Shown: piece after piece, positions 35,216 to 42,032 of the stretch | Layout: every line of letters begins with the position of its first letter | Position numbering within the stretch: position 1 is the first letter of the stretch | Assembly: GCF_017347585.1 (NCBI RefSeq) | Contig: NZ_AP024480.1 | Coordinates: forward strand, 610,001 to 674,000 | From: Caldicellulosiruptor diazotrophicus | Lineage (GTDB): Bacteria > Bacillota > Thermoanaerobacteria > Caldicellulosiruptorales > Caldicellulosiruptoraceae | Direction of reading: 5' to 3' | DNA: 64,000 bases | Notes under the pieces: generated by a model | The model's database searches: none | Seen by the model: only the letters and a program-made list of their open reading frames with translations | What the model was told of the DNA's origin: nothing | Position numbers and translations under genes: made by a program

Positions 35216-35245
35216 TTGACACGTGTCAAAAACACGTGTTAAAAT
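35216..35245 (+). promoter_or_regulatory. hicAB-2 promoter with two CACGTG-centred palindromes
   Basis: TTGACA (35216-35221) and TAAAAT (35240-35245) at 18-base spacing. Two palindromes lie between and over them: GACACGTGTC (35218-35227) and AACACGTGTT (35231-35240), centres 13 bases apart. HicB carries a C-terminal DNA-binding domain and HicAB systems are autoregulated, so these are probable HicB operators. Confidence 0.75.
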
Positions 35246-35267
35246 AGTTTTGTGAGGTGGAGATGTA

Positions 35268-35450
35268 TTGAAACCAAAAGAATTGATAAAAATACTTAAA
35301 GAAGATGGCTGGTATGAGGTAAGGCAGAGAGGTTCACATAAGCAATTTAGACATCCTGTTAAAAAAGGATTAGTTACAATTCCATTCCACAATAAAGACC
35401 TTGACATAAAAACACTCAATAGCATTCTCAAGCAGGCAGGATTAAAATAA
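35268..35450 (+). CDS. hicA: HicA toxin (mRNA interferase), copy 2
   Basis: A 60-residue HicA. PKELIKILKEDGWYEVRQRG leads to the catalytic histidine in GSHKQFRHP, then TIPFHNKDLDIKTLNSILKQ. The start is TTG 35268 with GAGGTGG (35254-35260) at normal distance; the ATG at 35263 meets a stop at once. hicB follows with its ATG 22 bases after this stop. It is a paralogue of the minus-strand HicA at 33667-33876, and the two modules point away from each other. Confidence 0.9.
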   Translation: MKPKELIKILKEDGWYEVRQRGSHKQFRHPVKKGLVTIPFHNKDLDIKTLNSILKQAGLK

Positions 35451-35472
35451 ATTGAGCAAGGGGGAAAGAATA

Positions 35473-35889
35473 ATGAAAGATAAGTATATTTTCCCAGCTA
35501 TATTTGAACCGGCAGAAAAAGAAGGCTACGTTGTTACATTTCCAGACTTACCCGGTTGTATAACAGAAGGTAAAAATCTTGAAGAAGCTTTATACATGGC
35601 AAAAGAAGCTTTGGAGCTGCACATCTATGGTTTAGAAGAAGATGGAGAAAAAATACCTGAACCTACACCACCAGAAAAATTGAATGTTTCAAGAGGTGCT
35701 TTTGTAGTTCCAATCATTGCATATATGCCACCTGTTAGGGAAGAGATAGCTAACAAAAGCGTAAATAAAACGGTGACACTTCCAAGATGGTTAAGCAGGG
35801 CAGCTGAAGAAGCACATATTAATTTTTCGCAGGTTTTGCAACAAGCTTTGAAAGAAAAACTTGGAATAAAAGAGCGAAAAAATGCATAA
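35473..35889 (+). CDS. hicB: HicB antitoxin, copy 2 (intact)
   Basis: A 138-residue HicB. The N-terminal partial RNase H fold has VVTFPDLPGCITEGKNLEEA and binds HicA. A linker with MPPVREE leads to a C-terminal ribbon-helix-helix or Arc-like segment (VTLPRWLSRAAEEAHINFSQ, VLQQALKEKLG) for DNA binding. ATG 35473 with AGGGGGAAAG upstream is chosen over the in-frame TTG 35452. It is expected to repress the operon through the palindromes at 35218-35240. It may also act on the frameshifted module at 33242-33876. Confidence 0.88.
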   Translation: MKDKYIFPAIFEPAEKEGYVVTFPDLPGCITEGKNLEEALYMAKEALELHIYGLEEDGEKIPEPTPPEKLNVSRGAFVVPIIAYMPPVREEIANKSVNKTVTLPRWLSRAAEEAHINFSQVLQQALKEKLGIKERKNA

Positions 35890-35903
35890 AAGATATTTTC
35901 AGC

Positions 35904-36836
35904 TTACAAAGCTAACTTTTTGACCACTCTTTTTAATTGTTCTCTGTACTTGCTGCCATACTTTTGTACCATCGAAAGATGTGAAAGACAAAATACAAAG
36001 TAATCTTTAAGAAGTCTTACATTGTAGACTGTGAGATTATCCCAGTTGCGTTCAATAAACTCTTCTACTTCCCACTTGGCAGCAAGAAGCTTCATTCTGT
36101 CCTGTTCACCTTGTTGTTTTAAGACCCTCAGCTTGTCCAACTGTGGTATTGTAGACAAAACCTCAAGCTGTTTTCTTTTCTCCTCTCTATCAATAACAGT
36201 TGCCTCAACTGGTGAATAGCCAAAATTACTACCACTTGCTATGTGCACAGCTGGGCAGGATATAAACACTGTCAAGTCGTCAAGATCTGCTTCAAACTGT
36301 TCTTGTCTCATCTTGGCTATTATCTTTCTTCTTGCTTTTTTGAACACCTTATCACTGGCAGGTGGATTCTTTCCTGTGGAGATGTAATATAAAACCTTCT
36401 CTTTTTCCTCATCAGTCAAGGTATCAAAATACCTTTGCAGCTTATCAATAGTGTCTTTTCTAATCATTTCTCTTTCAACTGAATAACCATCTGAGATTAT
36501 ATCTGCAACTGTAGATGTATCTTCCTCTGGTTCTTTTGATACTGGACTGTCCAAAGAGATGGCATAAGATAACTTGTATTTTGGCAAGCTTCTTTTTATC
36601 TTGCTCTCAATCACCTTGCAAGCATAGGTAGAAAAACTGCCTTTGGCAGGGTCATAGTTCTTTGCTGCAACAACAAGACCAATATACCCTTCACTGACAA
36701 GGTCATCCACTTCATAGTAATAGCCATTTGGACATGGCATAAATTTATTTGCAACATGATACACAAGCTTTAAGTTGTCGACAATTAGAAGCTGTCTCTG
36801 GGATTCTGTAAGCTGCGGTAAAGCTGTTTGCTGCAT
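35904..36836 (-). CDS. Sigma-70 family-like factor with long C-terminal extension
   Basis: A 310-residue protein. Residues about 20-90 form sigma region 2: NLKLVYHVANKFM, then EVDDLVSEGYIGLVVAAKNY and SFSTYACKVIESKIKRSL. Residues about 135-175 resemble a reduced region 4 (LTDEEKEKVLYYIS, then KKARRKIIAKMR). The last 130 residues are a helical extension not typical of sigma factors. Its strong AAAGGAG and closeness to the IS-interrupted small gene upstream suggest an operon with the HTH gene at 38491. Phage-type late-gene activators of this kind occur in mobile elements; that role is inferred. Confidence 0.7.
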   Translation of the reverse strand: MQQTALPQLTESQRQLLIVDNLKLVYHVANKFMPCPNGYYYEVDDLVSEGYIGLVVAAKNYDPAKGSFSTYACKVIESKIKRSLPKYKLSYAISLDSPVSKEPEEDTSTVADIISDGYSVEREMIRKDTIDKLQRYFDTLTDEEKEKVLYYISTGKNPPASDKVFKKARRKIIAKMRQEQFEADLDDLTVFISCPAVHIASGSNFGYSPVEATVIDREEKRKQLEVLSTIPQLDKLRVLKQQGEQDRMKLLAAKWEVEEFIERNWDNLTVYNVRLLKDYFVFCLSHLSMVQKYGSKYREQLKRVVKKLAL

Positions 36837-37039
36837 TTGTTTATTGCCACTCCTTTTATTGCAAGCTTAGTTTAAAACAGAAGGCTCATCTGGTTCATGA
36901 AGTGCTTTGATAAGTTCTCTAATACTATCTTCAATCTGCGGTTGATTTGAGTTTTTCTCATCAAGTCCAAGAGCAAGCCTCTGTCCTTTCTGCACCCTCT
37001 CAACCACCAAAGCCAGTTTTTCAAATGAACACTCGAATA

Positions 37040-38292
37040 GGTGTAGAGATATTTACCATAGCGAAAGAATGTGCGAAAATAGTAAGGAGAAACTCATAAA
37101 AAGAATTGAGGCTGCCTCCATCCTGACATGAATATAATTAAAAAGTGTAATATACCATTCAAAAGAAAAATCAAAAAACTACCAGGATGGGAGGACAGCC
37201 TGCTATGAATATTAACCATATCACGAAATAAGAAAATATCTCCCGAAAAAGCAAGAGAATTAGTCCGGAAAGTCTTTGTGGTGAACAACAAAAACCTATC
37301 AAAAACTGCTAAAATATTAGGTGTATCAAGACAAACTGTAAGAAGGGCAATTTACGGTCCTCTTGAGGATAAATCCAGAAAACCTAAAACTTGTCCAAGA
37401 AAACTTTCCTCTGAACTTGAAAAGCCTATTTCCCAAGAGGCTAAAAGAACAGGATTCAAGAATACATACGTCTTTCACTTTATTTGTTCAGAAAATGCGG
37501 AGTTAAAATAAGTGAAAACACGATAAAGTCAATTCTCAAAAGAAATGCTATACCAAGAAAATCAAGAAAGACAAAAAAGGGTGAAAAAGAAGTTTGTACG
37601 ATTATGAAGCCCTCATTCCGTTTTCTGAATTCCAGCTTGATACAAAACATCTTTTAGATAAAGACAGTCTTCCAAAAGAAGTATATGAACACATGAAAAA
37701 ATACAATCTACCGTGTTATGAATGGAACATGATAGATGTTGCAACAAGAGCAAGATCTACAGCTTACTCCTATGAACCATCATCTACTTTTGGCTTCATG
37801 TTCATATCTTTAGTTGCATTATGGTTAAGAACTCATAATGTAAGAAATCAAATAAAAATCCGATTAGATAATGGAGCAGAATTTTGTGGAGGAAGCGAAA
37901 AAAAGTTAAAGGAGTGGAATGAGATGCTGTCATTTCTTGAAGTAGAGCTTAATCCTATTCCACCTAAGGCAAAACATCTAATGGGTATAATTGAAAACTC
38001 ACATAGTTCTGATGACGAGTATTTTTTGATGATTCATGCTGAAAGATGTAAAACAAAAGATGAATTTATGTTAAAAGCTCAAAGATGGCAGGATACATGG
38101 AATTTCTTCAAACCTCATAATGGTAAAGGAATGAATGGGAGGACACCATTTGAAAAATTCAATGATTCTAAAACTTTGGTTTTCTCCCATGTATTTCAAT
38201 TTCCTACTTTACTTCTTGAAGACTTACTAAAGAAAGTGGAAACTTTTTATTCTCTATTCTGTAACAAATTAGGTGGTAAATATGTCTTCACC
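37040..38292 (+). mobile_element. Insertion sequence with 18-bp terminal inverted repeats (decayed)
   Basis: The left end GGTGTAGAGATATTTACC (37040-37057) is matched inverted by the right end GGTAAATATGTCTTCACC (38275-38292), 16 of 18 positions. The 1253-bp element carries a broken DDE transposase. Its left end also holds a long inverted repeat (37109-37125 against 37183-37201). No target duplication is evident at these boundaries, and precise removal restores an open gene. Confidence 0.75.
37205..38292 (+). pseudogene. DDE (rve-type) transposase, multiply frameshifted
   Basis: The first readable block, 37278-37511, has the helix-turn-helix LSKTAKILGVSRQTVRRAIY. A middle block in another frame encodes KISENTIKSILKRNAIPRKS (about 37510-37570). 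The third block starts about 37594 and holds the integrase core: acidic residues in EFQLDTKHLLD, KIRLDNGAEFCGG and HLMGIIENSHS, giving D, D and E with a D-to-E gap of 42 positions. Frameshifts near 37460-37510 and 37590, and probably one at the N-terminus, make it inactive. The third frame reads through the right inverted repeat to a stop at 38433. Confidence 0.8.
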
Positions 38293-38490
38293 ACGTGCCA
38301 AATCTTTCATAGTCTATATGCTTATCTAAATCTATATTCTTGTATTGTTTTATCATTGTTTGTTCCTCCTTTTGTTACAAAGCCACCAATACTTACAACC
38401 TCTACCATTCCTATTAAGCCATTCTGCCGATGACCGCACAGAATAGCGATTACAGAGAAGAAAGGGGATAGCCAACATGGTAAGTACCTG

Positions 38491-38709
38491 CTATTTATTC
38501 TGGCAAGCCTGTTCATTGACCCATTTTATAAAAGCTTCTTTGGGTATTAGAATTCGTCGCTGCCTAGCTAAGATTTTGGGAAAGTCCTTTCTGTGTACCA
38601 AAGTAAGTATTACATTGTAGCTTATTCCCAGCATTTGGGCAGCTTCTTTAATGCTTATGGTGAACTTCTCTATCTTTTCTTTTTGTGGTTGGGGATTGTA
38701 GATTTCCAT
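38491..38709 (-). CDS. Small HTH (excisionase/MerR-like) DNA-binding protein
   Basis: A 72-residue protein with one helix-turn-helix of the HTH_17/excisionase type: ISIKEAAQMLGISYNVILTL, then a wing-like RRILIPKEAFIKWVNEQ. AAAGGAGG lies just upstream of its ATG. Such proteins act as excisionases or as Cro-like early regulators in integrated elements. A perfect consensus promoter (38773-38801 minus) drives it, with operator boxes over and around that promoter. It is the first gene of the leftward operon that includes the split 78-codon gene and the sigma-like factor. Confidence 0.8.
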   Translation of the reverse strand: MEIYNPQPQKEKIEKFTISIKEAAQMLGISYNVILTLVHRKDFPKILARQRRILIPKEAFIKWVNEQACQNK

Positions 38710-38725
38710 CAGAATTGCCTCCTTT

Positions 38726-38856
38726 ATGTTTCAATAATAATCAAAATAACGTTTCATTCTTCATCAATATTAATTATAATGTTTCATATAATTTTTGTCA
38801 ATAAAAATGTTTCATTTTTATTTGTTCAATGTTATAATGTATTAAAAAGAAACATT
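38726..38856. promoter_or_regulatory. Operator array of ATGTTTCAT boxes between divergent regulators
   Basis: Boxes: ATGTTTCAA 38726-38734, ACGTTTCAT 38749-38757, ATGTTTCAT 38779-38787, ATGTTTCAT 38807-38815, and the inverse GAAACAT at 38849-38855. One lies between the -35 and -10 of the leftward promoter, one just upstream of its -35, and one after the rightward -10 (TATAAT 38833-38838). This is the arrangement expected of a repressor-controlled switch. The binder is presumably the XRE protein. Confidence 0.75.
38773..38801 (-). promoter_or_regulatory. Consensus leftward promoter of the HTH/sigma-like operon
   Basis: On the minus strand, TTGACA (38796-38801), 17-base spacer, TATAAT (38773-38778): a perfect consensus. 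An operator box at 38779-38787 occupies the spacer. Confidence 0.85.
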
Positions 38857-38874
38857 ATGGAGGTGATTAACTTG

Positions 38875-39678
38875 ATGGAAGAAAATATTTTTGCTATGCG
38901 TTTAAAAGAGTTGCGTGAAAAAGCAAATTTAACTCAAAACGAATTAGCAGAAAAGCTTGGTATAGGAAGAGCTACTTTAAGTAATTATGAACTTGGCGTG
39001 AGAAAGCCAGATATTGATACTTTGCAAAAAATAGCTATGTATTTTGATGTTTCAAGCGATTATCTTCTTGGAATTTCCTCAATAAAGAAAAGAGATTTTT
39101 TAAATTCATTGGGGAAAATTACAAAAGAGGAAAACATTAAAGAACTGAAAGACTTTTTTAAGAATAAGGAAAACGTAAAAGCTTATTTTGAATATATAGT
39201 TTCATTGTTTGAACCTCTATTAAAAGTAATTTCTATTTATGAAGACGAAAAAATTTTAGTTGATAAATATGATGAAATAAAGAAAAACTTTTTAGATCTT
39301 TTTATGCCAATTTTGGATATGTTAGAGGCTTTATTAATAATTTCTTATAAAAAGAGTTATCCTTTTATACTAAACACAAATGTATTTGATGATGCGCTTT
39401 TGTTTTTAAAAGATAAAAAATCAAAATTTTTCATTTTTGATATACCAACATTGATTAACGAAACACACGAAATAGTAAAGATGTTTGTAGAACAGTTGAG
39501 TGGTAAGTCAAAAGCAATTTCAGATAATAGTTATGCACTATACAATTTTTTCTATGAAAATATTACAGATTTACAAGAAAAACTATTAATGACTGTAGGA
39601 GTACTTTGGCAAATTTCCCAAAATAAAGATTTAAAATCTATTAAAGAAGGTGAATCCAATGGAAGCCAGAATACCTAA
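38875..39678 (+). CDS. XRE family transcriptional regulator (Cro/CI-type repressor)
   Basis: A 267-residue protein. The N-terminal 60 residues form a canonical Cro/CI helix-turn-helix (LKELREKANLTQNELAEKLG, IGRATLSNYELGVRKPDIDT, SSDYLLG). The remaining 200 residues are helical and unrecognised, with no LexA-type peptidase motif. GGAGGTG (38859-38865) sits nine bases before ATG 38875. It is divergent from the small HTH gene across repeated ATGTTTCAT boxes, so it is probably the element's repressor. Its 3' end overlaps the Uma2 gene by 20 bases, which couples their expression. Confidence 0.87.
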   Translation: MEENIFAMRLKELREKANLTQNELAEKLGIGRATLSNYELGVRKPDIDTLQKIAMYFDVSSDYLLGISSIKKRDFLNSLGKITKEENIKELKDFFKNKENVKAYFEYIVSLFEPLLKVISIYEDEKILVDKYDEIKKNFLDLFMPILDMLEALLIISYKKSYPFILNTNVFDDALLFLKDKKSKFFIFDIPTLINETHEIVKMFVEQLSGKSKAISDNSYALYNFFYENITDLQEKLLMTVGVLWQISQNKDLKSIKEGESNGSQNT

Positions 39679-40240
39679 AATATACACGTATGCAGACTAT
39701 CTTCAGCTGCCACAAGACGCAAGGGTAGAGCTCATTGATGGCGTTATTTATGATATGAGCCCTGCACCTTCAAGAACACATCAGAAAATAGTGGTGGAGT
39801 TGACAACAGTAATAAATAACTATCTTAAAGCAAGTAAAAAGTTTTGCGAAATATATACAGCCCCATTTGATGTAGTCCTAATAGAGGAAGGGCAGGATGA
39901 AAAGCAAGCAACAAACGTTGTTCAGCCTGATATTTCAATTATTTGCGACAAGAGAAAGCTTACTGATAAAGGCTGTGTTGGAGTTCCTGAGATGATAATT
40001 GAGGTTGTATCTGAGAGCAATTTTTCGCATGACTATATCCGAAAACTCAATCTTTATACACAATTTAGGGTCAAAGAATACTGGATTGTCAACCCTAAGA
40101 ATCAAACAATCTTGGTATATAGACTTAAAGACAATGAAGATTATCTGCCACCAGAAGCTTACACATTCAATGATAAAGTCAAAGTTGGTATCTTTGAAGA
40201 CCTTATAATAGACTTTGCTCAAATAAAAGAGGTGTTATAA
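39659..40240 (+). CDS. Uma2 family (DUF820) putative endonuclease, copy 2
   Basis: A 193-residue PD-(D/E)XK-like protein with ELIDGVIYDMSPAPSRTHQ, QPDISIICDKRK, EMIIEVVSES and FRVKEYWIVNPKNQ. It is a paralogue of the gene at 32436-33017. The last 45 residues are almost identical, while residues 40-75 differ at many positions. It overlaps the XRE gene, and GAAGGTG before ATG 39659 serves as ribosome site. Its position beside the tRNA attachment site, where an integrase would usually be, is notable. Nuclease activity is inferred from family only. Confidence 0.85.
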   Translation: MEARIPKIYTYADYLQLPQDARVELIDGVIYDMSPAPSRTHQKIVVELTTVINNYLKASKKFCEIYTAPFDVVLIEEGQDEKQATNVVQPDISIICDKRKLTDKGCVGVPEMIIEVVSESNFSHDYIRKLNLYTQFRVKEYWIVNPKNQTILVYRLKDNEDYLPPEAYTFNDKVKVGIFEDLIIDFAQIKEVL

Positions 40241-40287
40241 AATGCCTACCAAACATTATTCCAAACCTCAAAACCCTTGAAAACAAC

Positions 40288-40364
40288 TGGCGCGCCCAGG
40301 AGGACTCGAACCCCCAACCCTCAGATCCGTAGTCTGATGCTCTATCCAATTGAGCTATGGGCGC
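40288..40364 (-). tRNA. tRNA-Arg (anticodon ACG)
   Basis: A 77-nt cloverleaf. Acceptor GCGCCCA pairs with TGGGCGC, then G and encoded CCA. The anticodon stem TCAGA/TCTGA holds loop CTACGGA with anticodon ACG, read through inosine for CGN codons. Its 3' half is repeated at 33065-33109, so it is the intact copy at an integration site. Confidence 0.97.
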
Positions 40365-40387
40365 GCATCTGCTTTTCAATTGTTAGA

Positions 40388-40424
40388 TAAAAAATAAAGC
40401 CCTTTTTTACAGGGCCTTATTTGC
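40388..40424 (-). terminator. Intrinsic terminator after tRNA-Leu
   Basis: On the minus strand, GGCCCT pairs with AGGGCT across a short loop and is followed by TTATTTTTTAT. It lies between tRNA-Leu and tRNA-Arg, so tRNA-Arg may depend on read-through or on a separate promoter that I cannot identify. Confidence 0.65.
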
Positions 40425-40432
40425 TTTTTAAC

Positions 40433-40520
40433 TGGTGCCGAGAGCGAGACTCGAACTCGCACGGGCATAACGCCCACTACCCCCTCAAAGTAGCGTGTCT
40501 GCCAATTCCACCATCTCGGC
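40433..40520 (-). tRNA. tRNA-Leu (anticodon GAG)
   Basis: An 88-nt class II tRNA. Acceptor GCCGAGA pairs with TCTCGGC, then A and encoded CCA. The anticodon stem CTACT/GGTAG has loop TTGAGGG with anticodon GAG. The long variable arm TGGGCGTTATGCCCGT identifies leucine. Confidence 0.96.
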
Positions 40521-40543
40521 ACCTCATCGACTTTGCAATATAT

Positions 40544-40572
40544 ATTATAAAGGGCACTTTTGAGTTTGTCAA
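40544..40572 (-). promoter_or_regulatory. Consensus promoter of tRNA-Leu
   Basis: On the minus strand, TTGACA (40567-40572), 17-base spacer, TATAAT (40544-40549), 23 bases before the tRNA. Confidence 0.88.
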
Positions 40573-40708
40573 TAACATTTTTCAGATTTGAATCTTTTAA
40601 TCTACAAATCAGAACCTTTCGAAGACTTGGTCATTGGTTGTTTTATTGTCCATAATATAATCCATTTGAACCAATAGTGGATATTTATTAAAACCTTTAA
40701 CATTTGTT

Positions 40709-40738
40709 TTGTTAAAAAATTCAAATTTGTGGTATGAT
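40709..40738 (+). promoter_or_regulatory. Promoter of the membrane protein gene
   Basis: TTGTTA (40709-40714), 18-base spacer, TATGAT (40733-40738) with an extended TG at 40730-40731. Confidence 0.5.
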
Positions 40739-40777
40739 TATTATGCAAGGATAAAAACTTCTAAAAGGAGGAGGAAG

Positions 40778-41674
40778 ATGTTCAGAGAATTTTTTAAAGA
40801 CTCATTCTACTTTGCCCAAAAATATTATGCTTACATTTTCGGGTTGATTACTTTGAATATGATAATTGCAGCTGTTAGTATGATACCCCTTGCTATCCTA
40901 ATTATGCTATTTGGAATGTTTTTGGGAGTAAATTTTAATAAATCATTTAATTCAGACTTTTCTACTTTTTCGGGTGCAGTTGCAGGTTTTATAGTGCTAT
41001 CTTTTATACTGTTTCTCGTGTGGATGTTTTTGCTTATAGTATTTGTTCAGTATCCTTTTATAAAGACCATGATTGAAATTACGCGCGACAAGCAAATAGT
41101 CAAACGTCCATTTGAAATATACTTTCAAGCTATAAAAGAAAAGAATTTTACTGTGGGCTTGAGATTAATAGGTTTGCAGATTTTGATAATGATAATACTG
41201 CTTCCTATTGTAGTTGTTGTAGGGCTTTTAGGATTTGCAGCTACAAAAGTAGATATCGCAATTATAAAAGTTATTCTTTTTATCCTGTGCATAGTTGGTG
41301 TTATCTTTATGTTTTATGTTATGATAAGAATTTTGTATTCTCAAACTTCCTTGATTGACAAGAGATTTGGTGTTATGGAAAGTTTAAAGTTTAGTGTAGA
41401 AATTACGAATAAAAAAGTAGGATTCATTTTACTTATAATTTTGTACACAACAGGCATCAACGCAATATTACAAATTCCATTAACTGTGATAGATTTTATG
41501 GCAAAAGATTTGACAGAAACTCATATGCTCTCAGTGGGAATATTTTCTGTAATCTTAATGGTGGTTTACTTTGCTATTTTGCCATATTTGACACTTCTGC
41601 AATACCTTCCTTACAACATGCTTTTAAAAAGATGGGAAGATGAACAAAATCAAAATGTCTATGTAATGGGGTAA
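40778..41674 (+). CDS. Multi-pass membrane protein of unknown function
   Basis: A 298-residue protein with six predicted membrane segments in three pairs, for example LITLNMIIAAVSMIPLAILI near residue 20 and IALLPYLTLL-like helices at the end. An amphipathic N-terminus (FREFFKDSFYFAQKYY) precedes them. Layout resembles the YciC/GDPD-type integral membrane domain proteins, but I see no catalytic motif and do not assign a function. AAAGGAGGAGG precedes ATG 40778. Monocistronic between a promoter and a terminator. Confidence 0.7.
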   Translation: MFREFFKDSFYFAQKYYAYIFGLITLNMIIAAVSMIPLAILIMLFGMFLGVNFNKSFNSDFSTFSGAVAGFIVLSFILFLVWMFLLIVFVQYPFIKTMIEITRDKQIVKRPFEIYFQAIKEKNFTVGLRLIGLQILIMIILLPIVVVVGLLGFAATKVDIAIIKVILFILCIVGVIFMFYVMIRILYSQTSLIDKRFGVMESLKFSVEITNKKVGFILLIILYTTGINAILQIPLTVIDFMAKDLTETHMLSVGIFSVILMVVYFAILPYLTLLQYLPYNMLLKRWEDEQNQNVYVMG

Positions 41675-41682
41675 TAAAGTAA

Positions 41683-41716
41683 AAATCCCAGTTCCTTTGA
41701 AAGGGACTGGGATTTA
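41683..41716. terminator. Bidirectional intrinsic terminator
   Basis: AAATCCCAGTTCC (from 41683) pairs with GGGACTGGGATTT (ending 41715), flanked by A-rich and T-rich tracts. It lies between converging genes. Confidence 0.85.
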
Positions 41717-41717
41717 T

Positions 41718-41939
41718 CTAACTTCCACAACAACCTCTTGAGCCTGAACAGGTGCTACAACTGCTACTTTTTGCACCGCTTCCTGCAGATAGCCCAATGT
41801 TTATTTTTGAATAATCTCTTGTGACATCATTTGATGCACATTTTGGACACCTAACTTTAAGACCGTTTGAGATTTCTGAAATGGACGTTCTTATTTCAAA
41901 AACTTCTTGGCAGCTGTTGCAAACGAATGTGTAAAACAT
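41718..41939 (-). CDS. FmdB-like zinc-ribbon protein with Cys-rich tail
   Basis: A 73-residue protein. The start FYTFVCNSCQEVFEIRTSIS and VRCPKCASNDVTRDY give the CxxC...CxxC zinc ribbon of the FmdB regulatory-protein family. The tail SSCSTCSGSRGCCGS adds further cysteines, a Gly-Ser-Cys pattern seen in several anaerobe homologues. ATG 41939 with AAGGTG upstream fits the family start; the frame is open to 41957. Function is unknown, with metal binding likely. It neighbours ferritin. Confidence 0.8.
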   Translation of the reverse strand: MFYTFVCNSCQEVFEIRTSISEISNGLKVRCPKCASNDVTRDYSKINIGLSAGSGAKSSSCSTCSGSRGCCGS

Positions 41940-42032
41940 CTCTTTGGTCACCTTCATCCAAAATTTTTGCTATCTAATATAGTATAGTGCAAAAGGACTT
42001 TAAAATCAATAGGGCTAAAAACAGGATACATC

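Larger units (their letters stand above)
36867..38356 (-). pseudogene. Small 78-codon gene split by an insertion sequence
   Basis: The N-terminal part is 38293-38356: ATG 38356 with AAAGGAGG upstream, product MIKQYKNIDLDKHIDYERFG. The C-terminal part is 36867-37039, containing FEKLALVVERVQKGQRLALG and ending PDEPSVLN. Removing 37040-38292 joins them in frame (ERFGT/LFECSFEK) into a 78-residue protein of unknown function. It lies between the small HTH gene and the sigma-like gene on the same strand. The domain is not recognised; size and context suggest a phage-type small protein. Confidence 0.7.
33110..40332. mobile_element. Putative integrated element at tRNA-Arg(ACG), integrase not found
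   Basis: About 7.2 kb bounded by a direct repeat of the tRNA-Arg 3' half (33065-33109 and 40288-40332). The content is typical of accessory DNA: two hicAB modules, a palindrome-rich non-coding stretch, a sigma-like factor, a gene broken by an insertion sequence, a small HTH protein, an XRE repressor with repeated operators, and a Uma2 gene. No tyrosine or serine recombinase is recognisable, so it is probably a decayed or satellite element. The right boundary is inferred from the tRNA reconstruction. Homology beyond the tRNA, through the Uma2 genes, leaves homologous recombination as an alternative origin. Confidence 0.65.

Noticed and set aside
38322-38516. 64-codon minus-strand ORF near the small HTH gene
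   Set aside because: It overlaps both the HTH gene end and the better-supported start (AAAGGAGG-ATG 38356) of the IS-split gene in another frame.
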